This document shows, piece by piece, positions 12,101-20,315 of a stretch of DNA of 28,576 nt (positions are counted from its first letter, which is position 1; each line of letters opens with the position of its first letter). The translations under genes were made by a program, and so were the position numbers. The DNA lies in contig CALSCQ010001679.1 in NCBI GenBank assembly GCA_943704525.1, positions 1 through 28,576 on the forward strand, in the 5' to 3' direction. Origin of the DNA: Pigoraptor vietnamica (taxonomy: Eukaryota; Opisthokonta; Filasterea). Below the pieces are notes generated by a model. The model saw only the letters and a list, made by a program, of their open reading frames with translations. It was not told the origin of the DNA and searched no databases.

Positions 12101-13034
12101 GGCTCTGCGAAACCGTGGCCAAGTGGAGGCTCACGACGTCGCAGGCAGACCCCGCAGACTCGCCAAACAGCGTCTCGAGTGTGGCGGCCACTGCCGGCGA
12201 CAGAGTGCCCGGCGCGGGCGACGAGGCAAAGACGTACAGAGTGCCTGGCGACGACAGGGACGCGGACGCGTCGTCCCACAGTCGGCCCACGGCAGACGCG
12301 GTGGGCGTTGCGCTAAGCGAGACCGAGTCGAGGAAGGCGCCCCGGATGCTCGAAGTGAGGGCCGACGCAGCCGCCGATAGGCCGTCAAGGCGGGCGGGGA
12401 CGCGCGCCATATGGGAGGCGGCAGCGACGGCGAGGGCGTCGCGCTGGGCATCGGAGGGCGCGGGGGATGCCGCGGCGACGAGCAGCAGCGGCGTCCCATC
12501 GAAGACGTCGGGGTCCACGAGCAGCGCTGAGTCACCGGCCTCCGTAAGTGCGCTCGAGAGCGACCCAAGCCACGCGAGACCCACATGACACGCATCGAGT
12601 GCCGCGTGCCCGCCGGTGTGCGCTGTGAGATCGACGGAGAAGGGCGCGGAAAATGTGTCGTCGCCCGCGGAACCGCCCAAGCGTCCACGCGCCGAGATGC
12701 CAATGCTCACCGAGACTGTTCCGTTCACGGACATGGCAGTAAGTGTCCGCCGCATTTCGAGGGCGGTAACAGCGAGCGACGACACGCGCGAAAGAGAAGA
12801 AAACTGAATGGCGCTCGTAGGCGCGGCAACCCATCCAGAGTCATACTGCGCCCCATCTCCCGCGCACGCCGAAGGGAGCCAATCTAGCGACAGGAAAGGC
12901 CCCGCGAGCGAGTCGGGTCGCGGCGGGAATGCAGCCAGTGCACGCACGGCATCGCATGCGCTCGTGTCCGCGCGAACGCTCGTCGCGACTGCAAGGACAA
13001 GCACGGCGAGGACGGCGGCGCGTAAGGGCGCCAT
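189..13034 (-). CDS. Giant secreted/surface protein, bacterial-type exoprotein ectodomain with C-terminal polytopic membrane domain
   Basis: A single uninterrupted frame of 4281 codons. The first ATG in the frame is at 13034; the open frame upstream contains no ATG. It opens with a signal peptide (MAPLRAAVLAVLVLAVATS) and stops with TGA at 191-189. The ectodomain (about residues 25-3900) is Ala/Ser/Val-rich, beta-type, and carries many N-glycosylation sequons. Residues about 2070-2460 show motifs I associate with giant calcium-binding exoproteins of planctomycetes and cyanobacteria: a GxFVSxxL segment, 'GRDMTLLEFL', then 'YTSRGISKFIASGRPADMAAG' and an 'LNLNLG' strand. RTX-like Gly-Asp motifs follow near residues 2743 (GGAGDDVF), 3125-3185 (GAGGDYLYG, LGSGRD, LGTDSD, LGDDD) and 3781 (AGGADS). 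About ten hydrophobic helices lie between residues 3900 and 4240. The cytosolic tail ends with ENKGLL, a [DE]xxxL[LI] dileucine motif. Function is unknown; adhesion or surface-coat roles are inference. It is transcribed away from the Crinkler-type gene at 13586. Confidence 0.85.
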   Translation of the reverse strand: MAPLRAAVLAVLVLAVATSVRADTSACDAVRALAAFPPRPDSLAGPFLSLDWLPSACAGDGAQYDSGWVAAPTSAIQFSSLSRVSSLAVTALEMRRTLTAMSVNGTVSVSIGISARGRLGGSAGDDTFSAPFSVDLTAHTGGHAALDACHVGLAWLGSLSSALTEAGDSALLVDPDVFDGTPLLLVAAASPAPSDAQRDALAVAAASHMARVPARLDGLSAAASALTSSIRGAFLDSVSLSATPTASAVGRLWDDASASLSSPGTLYVFASSPAPGTLSPAVAATLETLFGESAGSACDVVSLHLATVSQSQAVALFVGDGEFRTLAVSASVGAVASCVRSGALVGSLSALLIASQPVSPRPDGTAWPPSFPSSLFASDRRAAVHMTKAVPLTCRGRLWGHVDDGVSVSTAVRGDLFTDDAAGRLVPDARLTDVAVGAIASAFAQAAQSFSVPGPLASLVGAALGVDLRAAAVAFRATCAAPTVIRFLDAVAAQQSPAIDRLRIAFPSPAAGLSMNITLSLGAHVRAPVQSLAAVAWAHDQIASGVGAVCAGLSDRFGAAVRQWACPSLDGARLTSGQVVAVMDASATLEMDLSSGVARAVQTPAVTARTLLTAALSFSQTTSLLASAAVRWDSNSGSVSVSADVSTLARRVLPEEAWRAGVAAGIFSTNARVLAAQLADAAKAVHDALAGVSWVGRALQPTTLVAGMVTDGAHLSDVWDAISNSLRSLAPTRGLFRGIVGAIDVQDAVASALSAKASAGLGVASCYVANVAKAGQDAELSFSLTATHVQPLSISEASWPMLATSRIRATAALHTSLSFTLSGSSVSNFATACSASAEAEGWSAAFRNDMLAGRIESGSARVSIALTASDPLAASLDIGARISLSDQDGVARPLVLSVSGLGIAVDDGASSVDVTRAPRVDIQTDSPFRVAPSVMLSMLREAIGRVPSRLSSGAFGVPLAPLQAPSLDKLVASWDAMVDTSLLPWAAWMRPDTTAVAVQSDVCARDLSLPARLTLVVNSAVTYNCDVTSLPTDNLKSLVAALDKIVAACVPDGLLSARLVSVEKDRDDCGSFALFPRVPGAVWRLDLSNSLGSSTKSVFTGQRTFVLPSIPSFASWPDFAVAATVSFGDWGSLVVRPWLHPTDAVQFVPAELASLYPATLPSVGVDVGLSLTHVFTPPADEAASSKFAVDGAAWASVTMDGSALVSAVFNATVDAGVGLVFDVPPPAQLWVSTCFDAEAILPTAVVLEGASFILSVTAEHRFPGVNGTSPTRRVRQFSATVTLTPGAAVWDALLAQVTPQLSPELSSIVSVVAVNASVSPGLSTVPQLRLVASRAASVNGSWLLPYAIAVASSSVAALSNSTQTPTVPRAVLPRMSASVAISAEAQAASASGHLGVLELTAKNAGVSGRASFSVHCGEAVDANAAVIAMGDAARIGSIFSSSWSVEAEAHVGELSFGTAQLQLPILEGVSFRVSANATSPSTDLMVAASANWTLTLSHPLEEVVRAYEQLAALNYSTFCGWMDAALLVRGDLVGFPAASAPLPFLTRAVSAIAQDGVGRIMEDARARACDQHQSWTVSLLCAVLDAEFGTGACNSVSLTPTSLTVELTSSAARSYADRFRLDFAWLGLGREIPIGLGFPGSVSVNGTFNVLLRLRADWSSGSIHLDVAPGSFVRAGVAAEIKGAVELAIGPVASRFGNMNAAIGSQSAPAALEARVGDDGKVAVSLSGAARMSGSLTALSEPVCDLRVRVALADALDASAWAVAAECDPDFAGAWARVMERFGSALLNYFRNAMVVMSQLQDAFDAFSQQLARIVPDWIVPLVDRAIADAISTRLDDIIGRDARQGIVTELTEFTNGLLLNHTGAIDYNLLDQILVDGFTFIMCKHLKPDTCPPAPDASADELTWPLQWTDTLRPPIPAVHFGLGGSGFAQLDFNCDPALTIDFAFRVTLVLSKTKGLSLRFDRNPVLHAGVAFALDADCGLEGRLGFVSAVLQPDPASGVSGALSVTHANNTWAADFNVDAVLKGELDIGLAGKLKGRLSEDVAALQALPYIRIAQMDIEWHWSLAHPSVTPPTIHFGGVSFCVGSFVSHMLASVKQKLDVVLKPLDKVIGPNSLLMSKVGEPAKIMFGRDMTLLEFLHEVERTQCEGSCAFDGVFEALDALADVERILAKVDALLSLADCVAWSQIQSFHFDPSQQQPQPVPDRDSPATTFPQLSFVPDVDPDHVGRVTEVWSSVTEDTGDDYGFHLLLKAKDIPKYVLDLIMGTPFDICELRLRAFRISVGMASWQVLVWPWPSVWLGVDVSAQLVLTPPTVVYTSRGISKFIASGRPADMAAGLGMRARNSDGSPYWPLQATVRVGGFVGVGFGWGPAWVEGDAELFLEAVGKLGLVTAYGDPVVYFDQIYWIMRKNGFVGALALEFDLNGGVEVRLRACVSVVFGKKCWTLASHEWKETLFHVQTYTPSLAPAVCSDHGVLNLNLGSFGRRDVEISDVDAASRDVDDNAWTFQLHEKDGMRTHGLLPPGDGASVSIPSNSRDIPASVPISFGGDAGSTPFTCKVLTRLSQPVQFPAGTSGSVHLLVNGDRSVGRADLSPAQLKTSPAAQAASGTSVLFATGASIGSRCRSVVLDQPVGGMAFSVTGVPCATNIGSDTTSFVALSGEPADYAAQPVSVASTQLLHVTVAATDYRMRDAAVVGDHGALNLALSEPEGVTNMHVASHPTRPSLLVIESLPEYRRLEPRGGAGDDVFAIPDMFTISGYLNMSGAESRNTLNVTMFTPPTGLNASLTPAVVMMDASHARRSATFSDIKRRFLTVYGKSDATSTVKLLGAEDLSLVRVFGIGDGNSTMVYPVTECDPLSRIDLDLQGGGTHTVLIGRDNVIKDVTCTIAVAGGVEEGQVNTIVMQSRSDGRPYQFVLHSDKVLVYDALDTREFMTVYHENIHRFIFQFSNVSGVYSRVTVVTPTPRTEMHFDFPTQPTGAPYPNHITVCRSLAPSVITGSYVDAVVGPDQYDLVCNSQLSADDDDPLAPNPLFDIHGSVYVLNTGTDGRSNVSLHSFKDGSQGFTVGPLCVEPVLPDGRPSGTRSTPNGPSDWLCDVLTQHGAPSELCSANCTLAYTGPMDVFLRTGAGGDYLYGQGLLPSATFNVSLGSGRDKVVWAQSAAATTLDLGTDSDQLIVEAPTQRLHARLGDDDVIDAVDVWCGSDSPHVVNGVVWPLGPSDGDVLSLEEYRIRDQLNVRAGLPLVSPAYGRAFGMPLDAPKLHVGGPLHPAELRRRDAEGTLQRLSRSAVRDGDVSYIVMNVTGGVLRRDLLSNATVIVVEMENQCTLSLNADSPQEGVAPPTGWRVGVQLPALRLFNLIVVESTLGSDGEVHVVIPDADQKSLSNDATDAVDPYAISLSLAQPSNYLVFETGGLTLKTTNLPHLRTSLLHASTVTVNHPLAWPEYVFDTTLPGSEVLLSAVGNNVLLSGVRARLEGPLLRTAFDAGFGFAAAGLLTDVSVMARDAGVSLAHVIDDCVSLNFTASPAHPRAASSWFVGVSAEFGMRPEAVSACLLALHNTSVVEMFVDTVNASDLDAVRNTALLYAHSAAVHLAETRTPWASADLAGDNITVAGRFTLAVDHSTRVDVAAPFRPVAAPFRSNCGAAGAMRHPTTWTFVDPADTTGARSAMLRWSASGCGVSVAVPDAGFAPAIAVSDFRLKSIGAVMSSAQARAGTYRRHVDIQPSSLSAVGEPANVDEQPIALATLTWSANTPLSLDFADGHNTLSVRGMHTPLTAAHVSVAGGADSLTLDVPMGAGVEFTGGSVFMSAHSGVLEVLSSSASACFDADRVCTAGFWIAAATLGSQVCISEPALNECEREKAVSLSLSNPSTAVQFDARFSCSASAAGTTLRFGRDADLQPHTRYDAWIALMFFFFIASALLSVVAWLCTRQWPMFASHLVLSAALMWPAAMRVNEPSTAAAVVLASRKAVFGLLTPWYCGADAIAEGTADRFATAMAALCVAFAVIAGLAKAASVLARRLEGGGQWRVPLAHVCDKIAVVLVALYVFVFMPSHVFHLSRFGWTPLDSVSVVALTAVLALFVHASVDVEGDIEAPFVLEGFPGPLSKPGTPATRGRVLVALNCFCVAITLLACIIANPDLAETGRVTATSSLGAAAIFLILLHCARVASVIAWNDNTSLSGGVKGARALALANVVLEVTILALGLAFIGIVGAGTAVTSGAHLCAAWMMLSLLWVVFQYMRAFRHARSVRSANALRRESAADRALYGNRSENKGLLESEALEL
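300..1330 (-). other. Polytopic membrane domain (about ten helices) of the giant protein
   Basis: The last 380 codons of the giant protein switch abruptly from a hydrophilic beta-type composition to clustered hydrophobic segments. Examples are WIALMFFFFIASALLSVVAW, IAVVLVALYVFVFMP, VLVALNCFCVAITLLACIIA, AAIFLILLHCARVASVIAW and VVLEVTILALGLAFIGIVG. I count nine clear helices and one weak one. The tail after the last helix is short, basic then acidic. I recognise no transporter or receptor family. It anchors the ectodomain outside the cell or in an organelle lumen. Confidence 0.75.
3450..3680 (-). other. RTX/hemolysin-like Gly-Asp repeat block within the giant protein
   Basis: Four successive segments of the giant protein (about residues 3125-3185) share the form Gly-x-Gly-x-Asp followed by hydrophobic residues: GAGGDYLYG, LGSGRDKVV, LGTDSDQLI and LGDDDVIDA. 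This is the look of degenerate calcium-binding RTX nonapeptide turns. The spacing is looser than in a canonical parallel beta-roll, so calcium binding is only a suggestion. Isolated GGAGDDVF and AGGADSLTL motifs occur elsewhere in the same protein. Confidence 0.45.
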
Positions 13035-13585
13035 TTTGCCCTTAAACACACACGGCGACTTTCTCAAGGCTGACGAAAAGAGAAAAGATGCCGAGATGTA
13101 GCATGCGCAGTCAATACGCAGCCGACATAGGGAGCCACCACCGCGCCTTGCACGTGTGAGTCTGCGTGCGCGTGTGTGTGAGTCTGCGTGCGTGTTTGTG
13201 TGTGTGTGTGTGTGTGTCGCTTTGATTTGAACCCAAGACGAGTCATATGGGCACTGAAATTTGCACCGAGCAACAGCCGCACTGTTCTGATTGGTCCCCG
13301 TGCGAGCCAATCACAACACAGAGACTAAATTATGCCGTCATTTGCGATGAAGGCGTCACAAGGCACGTGAGTCAGTGTGCCTTCTTTGACGCTTGCCGGG
13401 CCTTGTGGCGAATCACGGCGCAGTTTTGCATGCGCACATGTCGATGACCCGCACAACTGCGCGCTACTGATTCAGTCGGACGCAGATACGGACGGACTTC
13501 AGGCCACTGAGAGAGACCGCGGCCGTCCGCGCGCCACCGTTTGCAGACTGGGAGCACTCCTTGAGCGCATCGTGCCCGACAGTGG
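13035..13585. promoter_or_regulatory. Divergent promoter region with inverted CCAAT boxes
   Basis: This 551-base gap separates the start codons of the giant gene (minus) and the Crinkler-type gene (plus). A TGATTGG at 13288-13294 faces its exact inverse CCAATCA at 13307-13313, 12 bases apart. Paired CCAAT boxes in both orientations are typical NF-Y/HAP sites in divergent eukaryotic promoters. No TATA box is obvious near either start. A GT-rich stretch lies on the giant-gene side. Assignment to either gene is inference. Confidence 0.35.
13154..13218. repeat. GT-rich microsatellite with a short tandem duplication
   Basis: The unit TGTGAGTCTGCGTGCG appears twice back to back, at about 13155 and 13177, and runs into a (GT)n tract that ends near 13217. 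It sits 120-180 bases upstream of the start codon of the giant gene, in its likely 5' untranslated region or promoter. Confidence 0.8.
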
Positions 13586-16010
13586 ATGGGCCTCGTGCGT
13601 ACTCTCAAAATGCTGCCGAATCTCTTGTCACTCGACGGAATGGTTGAGCAGTGTGTTGGACACTACCGAGTGTTGCAGCGTGAATACGTTAACAATGTTA
13701 CGGCGCAGAGGGCGTACTTGCGCCTTCCGCGGCTCCTCGCCCCCGGACTCAATTCGGCTGGGCAGCCCGCGTTTAACGCCATGTTTTTGCCGCCGTTCGG
13801 AAACGGTGCGCGCAAGCTGGCGGATCGCATCTCTGAGCAGGCGCGCTTACAGGCCCCAAACGTGTTCGCCCTTGTGGGCGAGTGGATCGGGCAAGACAAA
13901 GACGTTCTACTCGCTCGCAGATTCGTCTGCCGTCGATCGCCCGTGCAGCGTGCTTACGATCTACAACGCGTTTGGCGACGAGCCTCACCTCGCTCTGGCG
14001 CGCCTTCGCGAATTGCTCACGGACATGCGCGATGTGAGGCTCGGCAAGGACGGGGTCGAGAAGCGCGCACTCGACCTCGTTCGGTTGTACGTGGCGTCAT
14101 TTGCTGTGTGGACGCTCGCGGTGCAATGGAAGTCGAACCCCGGTAGCGAAAATGAGCGCCGTCGCCTGTGGCTGTTGTGCCTCGAAAACGGCTGGGGTCA
14201 GGCGGGAGTGGCTGCCGCGTTCGAGCTTCTCGTCGAGTGGTGGAAGGACCAGCAGGAGGTCGGCGCCAAGGAGTACTACTGTGACGTGTTTAACGAACTG
14301 CGGTCGTTTGCGGACAAGAATGGCGAACAGCTTGTGGTCGCGTTCGATGAGATCGGTAAGACGGCCAGCATTGCGCCGGGCGTGTGGAAACACCTCGACG
14401 ACTACGTGAAGAACAGGCAGGACGACGTCGATGCCGTGGACCGCCGGAAACGAGACGTGTCGGGGCAATTTCACGAGTGCGGGAGTGGGAACCCGCAGCC
14501 CGCAGACCTGTTGTACGCGCTGCGACTGCTGATGCTGGAGTTGTCTGGGTTGCGCATCGTCGCGGCGTTTGCGGACACCAACTATTCCCTCACCGTGCTC
14601 CGAGATCTCGGTGAGCGCTCGCCCATCAACAAACGCCTGCACACGGTCGACGCCTTTCAAGCCGCGACGGAAGCGGACATGTGTGGCCTTCTGAGCACGT
14701 ACTTCGGTATCGAGGCGCCCACTGGCTCGCTCGAGCAGTTCCGCGGTCGGCCGGCATTTTTCGCACGGAATGTCCTGAGCGCGCTGTTTGCGGAGCGCGA
14801 CGGCGATTTCGACGGCTGGCTTGCGCGTGCGATCACGGAGGCGCGTCGTATCTGCGGAGAGGACGTGAAGGAGCTCTTCATGAAGACGGCGAGGCGAAAC
14901 CTTGCCATTTATTCCACGTGCGTCGGCCAGTTGCAGTGCGCCGCCGTGTTTACACCGGCCGACGAGCGTTCCTCGCGTTCATCGATCGTCGACTCGGCGA
15001 ACGGTGACTTCTTGCGCAGCACAAGCATTGTGTTTGCGACGGGGAGTGCGGCGGAGTACAGCGTCACGACAGAGCCCATAATGTTTGACGCGCTCCGTAC
15101 GCAGGCGTACAAGGCAGCGCCGGACAAGGATCTCGTTTTAGGGCATCTCGCTTCGGATCTGGTGAATAATAAGGGTCATCTCTTCGAAGACATCACCGCA
15201 TGGATGCTCGTTCGACACGCGCGGCTGGTTCGCGAGGGCAAGCCACAGAACACCCCCGTCCTCCTGTCGGCCGTGCTCGCACCGTTCCTGCCGCCGAACT
15301 TCGCGTTCCCCGTAGCGCTCGCGTACACCACGGTTACCATCGACACGCTCATGAACCTTGAGAAAGACGATCCGTTCGTTAAGGCCGTGGAGAACCCCAA
15401 CGCCGTGTGCTGTCGCGTCAGCACGATGGCGCACGCGGACATTGTGTTTGCGGCGAAAGTGGACGGCGAGGACGGAATCGTCGCTATGCAGTGCAAGGCG
15501 TGGAAGCGAGCCGCTCCGATATCGACGTGTCTCGCGTCGGTGGCGTCCGGGTGCCAGTATCTCGTGTCCAGCGGCAAGGAAAAAAACTACGCGAAAGCGC
15601 TGGCGGACGGCGGCGTGGAACTATCGTTCGCCGCAAACGCGCGCGCTGCGTTTGAGTCCACGCTGCGGGCACATTCGACACTCGAGGACAACTGGATTCG
15701 CGTCGTCACAGCGGTTCAGCCACCGGACAAGCGACTCCTGGGCCTCGTCGAGACGCACAACGAGGGTGCGGCGGCGGCGAGGGAAGCCATCGTGTTGTTG
15801 TGCGCCACTGAAGCGGCGCACGGTAGGGCCGCGAGGGAACTGTCGCGATTGTGTCCGGACGGCCGGGCCCATGCGTCGCGCGGCAACTCCGAGTGGGCGA
15901 ACGACGTGAAGCACTGGACTGTGGCCGACGTGAACGCCGAGGTGACGCGCAGGCAGCTCTCGCGTATGTCCACATCTTCAGCCGTCGCAGCTTCGTCGCC
16001 GCGTCCGTGA
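13586..16010 (+). CDS. Crinkler/RHS-type P-loop NTPase with restriction-endonuclease-like domain; frame broken at the P-loop (possible pseudogene)
   Basis: Two overlapping frames make one gene. From ATG 13586 (or 13610) the first frame runs to about 13879, ending in a hydrophobic strand and the first P-loop glycine (NVFALVG). The rest, in the next frame from 13878 to TGA at 16008, starts with ASGSGKTKT, the remainder of a Walker A motif. The break needs loss of 2 bases or gain of 1. Downstream, a Walker B-like strand (EQLVVAFDEIGK) lies near 14330-14365. The C-terminal part has a helix with Glu (GHLFEDITAWML, about 15177), then Asp at 15438 and Gln-x-Lys (QCK) at 15489-15497, the D...QxK pattern of PD-(D/E)XK nucleases. 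P-loop NTPase plus nuclease is the core layout of Crinkler effectors and trypanosome RHS proteins. If expressed, a DNA-targeting, possibly nuclear role is inferred from the family. The N-terminal header domain is not recognisable. Confidence 0.65.
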
Positions 16011-16709
16011 GAGCTCGTTTGCCGGCTTATGCTAGGGGCGCGCCGGCAACGCCCCATCTGCGAACGCCGCGCGTCTACACGCCCTCCTCCTTCTTTTGTA
16101 CTCTTACGGTTGTCCCAATTAGCGCAGGGATCGTGCCGACCGCTGGTGGGACGCACGCGGCACGCCAGAGTCGGGCGTCGGTGTCATCAGGCGCGCCAGT
16201 CAATGTCGTTTCAGTGGCGCCACCAAAGGTGCTTATAGTACCCCTGGGCGCCACCCTCAGTTTCCAGGCGTCAACTTCCAGAGGACGCCATTCATGACAT
16301 AGGGCTCGGCGCTCAGAACACGCGGCTTAAGAGGACAGTTCGGTACTGCTGTAACGCGGTCCCGTTGCAGTTGTTGGCGGTGACACACGCCGGACAGCGC
16401 TATTTCATACTTTTTACTTAAAAAGCTATTTTCAATCTAAGGATTAAATACTTAATTCACAGTGGAATGAAGACCGTAGTCGCGAAAAGTAGTTTGTCCA
16501 CTTGACCCGTGTGCTTCACTCGCACACAGAGTGATGTGACAAGTTGCTCTCCCCGCCCTTCTTCCCGCCCATTTTCCCTTCCTGCACAGCACATTTCCAC
16601 GTTTCCTGTGTCAGCTATCTCGGAGCTTGAGCGCTTGTGAACGTGTTCCTTTATCGCCCCGCTGACCGGTGTTGTCGTGTGTGGGTTTAGCGCCGGGCGG
16701 GTGAGCGTG
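16011..16709. other. Intergenic region upstream of the 7TM gene
   Basis: There is no supported gene. Bases 16404-16466 form an AT-rich island in otherwise GC-rich DNA. It is followed by a pyrimidine-rich tract at about 16540-16582, ending 130 bases before the start codon of the 7TM gene, which would suit a core promoter or 5' untranslated leader. Open frames crossing the first 290 bases are continuations in shadow frames of the preceding gene. Confidence 0.5.
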
Positions 16710-18795
<2,086 letters not shown>

Positions 18796-19013
18796 ACGGG
18801 AACGCGGCTGCGTATTGCGCGTTGGGCTGCGCCTGCGTTGGCTGCGTGCGTTTGCTGCGTGTGCGTGCGTTGCGGCGTGCACAAAAACATGCAAGTGGCT
18901 TTGGCATCAGTTGTGAATGACACAATTCACAAAGAGTGGCTTGGGTAACGTGGTGGCTGTCCGACGTCATACTAAAAGCCTTTCGTGCAACGAGTCACAC
19001 AAATCGGAATACC

Positions 19014-20315
19014 ATGGCGCTCCATATGCCCGCAAGCCTGTTGCGATCGAGCGGCGTTGGCGCAGAACGCGACGATAACAGCGCGCCCACTCGCCCCGCA
19101 GCTGTAGGCAGACCTGACCGAGTCGAGGTGGATGCGCTCACAAGCGGCCTCCAGTCCGTGCGCTTGGCGAGCGACGACGCGCCATGGCAACCCACGCCCC
19201 ACGGCTTCGTCAGGGTTTACATTACGCCGAAGGGGGAGATGGGTTTTGTGCGCGTTCGAACGCCGCCAGTGGCCACTTTGGACGCCTTGAAGAACGGTGA
19301 CTTTGTCGCTCCGGAGGAAGCGTGCGACAGTTTCCTCAGAACGCTCTCCGAATTTCGCGAGAAACTATCGAAGTTGACGCCGTACGATTTACAGTCGTTG
19401 CGGCAGAAAGCGCGCCGCGCTGATGTTTTGCAGCTCCATGAAGCCCATGGTCCTCGCCTGGGGGTCGACATGCAGCACGCACAGCCGCCCTTCGTGACAC
19501 CGCGCGGCACCATTCTGCGACTACTCGAAATGATGCTTGGGATGTCGCGCAATCCGAAGGATGAGTCGATCAAACTGTCGGTGCACCTGCGACCCGGCGA
19601 TTCGGAGAACAGCACGCGCACGACGGCGATTTTCCACGGAAACCCTCGCGTGCGCTACGCCCTCTACGACAAGAACTGGACGAACAAGAAGGGGCTGCCG
19701 AACGGGCATCTCACGGGCGCGCTCGTGCCCCCCGCAATCATTGGCGTTGATGCGCGGTTTGTCCCGTCGGAAACGATGCGCTTGCTCAGCGCACGGTGCG
19801 GGGGCCGGCTGCTCCTTCTCTGGGCCGAGGTCAACGCGGTCGACGTGCGCACGGGCAGCCCAATCGAGATCACGACGCGTTTGAACTGGCCCGAGCACCT
19901 TTTGTCGACGCTCGCGGGCGGGGCCATCCAGTGCATGCTCGCCGGCATCGAGCAGCTGTGGGTGTACTCTCACTACAAGGGAAAGCTTGAGAGCGCCGAC
20001 GCCGTCCTCATTCCGCGCCCGTCGTTCAACGCGCCGGACTTTGTTCCCACGGTGTGTGGCGCGCGCGTGGATGACGAGAGACTGCGTGCTCTGCCCCGCC
20101 GCTTTCTCCCTGCGCTCGATGGCGTCGTGGCGCTGTTTCGCAGCCTCGAAGAGGCAGCGCTTGCGTCTCCCGTCAGTGGCCCCGCGAGCATTTTCCACGT
20201 CACAGTGACGGTGACAGGCGGGGAGACTGCCGACGCGTCGTCACGTGGGTTGAGCTTCAGCTTCGACGTGCGCGACTTTGACAGCGCGCACTCAGAGTAC
20301 TACGTGTATGAATGA
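19014..20315 (+). CDS. DXO/RAI1/Dom3Z-like protein with altered catalytic motifs
   Basis: An intronless 433-aa frame. The start ACCATGG at 19014 is the first ATG; the frame upstream has none. DXO/RAI1 enzymes remove incomplete caps from RNA 5' ends and degrade the RNA. The match rests on ordered motifs. An N-terminal block ends near residues 80-101 (RVRTPPVATLDALKNGDFVA). An FVTPRGTILRLL segment at 160-171 keeps the Arg-Gly of the RNA-binding loop. AEVNAVD at 271-277 is the E-h-D motif with Asp replaced by Asn. PIEITTRLNW at 283-292 is the E-h-K motif with Lys replaced by Thr. AIQCMLAGIEQLWV at 304-317 keeps the motif IV Gln. The upstream Gly-x-x-x-Glu motif is not recognisable. With two metal-site or catalytic positions changed, the enzyme may be weakened or inactive, perhaps an RNA-binding or regulatory paralogue. 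It starts 218 bases after the 7TM gene. Confidence 0.65.
   Translation: MALHMPASLLRSSGVGAERDDNSAPTRPAAVGRPDRVEVDALTSGLQSVRLASDDAPWQPTPHGFVRVYITPKGEMGFVRVRTPPVATLDALKNGDFVAPEEACDSFLRTLSEFREKLSKLTPYDLQSLRQKARRADVLQLHEAHGPRLGVDMQHAQPPFVTPRGTILRLLEMMLGMSRNPKDESIKLSVHLRPGDSENSTRTTAIFHGNPRVRYALYDKNWTNKKGLPNGHLTGALVPPAIIGVDARFVPSETMRLLSARCGGRLLLLWAEVNAVDVRTGSPIEITTRLNWPEHLLSTLAGGAIQCMLAGIEQLWVYSHYKGKLESADAVLIPRPSFNAPDFVPTVCGARVDDERLRALPRRFLPALDGVVALFRSLEEAALASPVSGPASIFHVTVTVTGGETADASSRGLSFSFDVRDFDSAHSEYYVYE

Noticed and set aside
13035-13310. N-terminal extension of the giant gene upstream of 13034
   Set aside because: The extension has no ATG and contains a low-complexity His/Thr stretch from the GT repeat. 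The ATG at 13034 is followed directly by a signal peptide.
13377-13877. Upstream part of the long frame that ends at 16010
   Set aside because: Before about 13878 this frame is Arg/Cys/Ser-rich and domain-free, while the neighbouring frame encodes the plausible protein leading into the P-loop.
13860-13900. A tiny intron explaining the P-loop frame break
   Set aside because: The two halves of the motif abut within a few bases. The shortest intron supported here is 59 bases, so there is no room for splicing.
18936-19013. GTG-initiated extension of the DXO-like protein
   Set aside because: A eukaryotic gene should start at ATG; ACCATGG at 19014 has a strong context.
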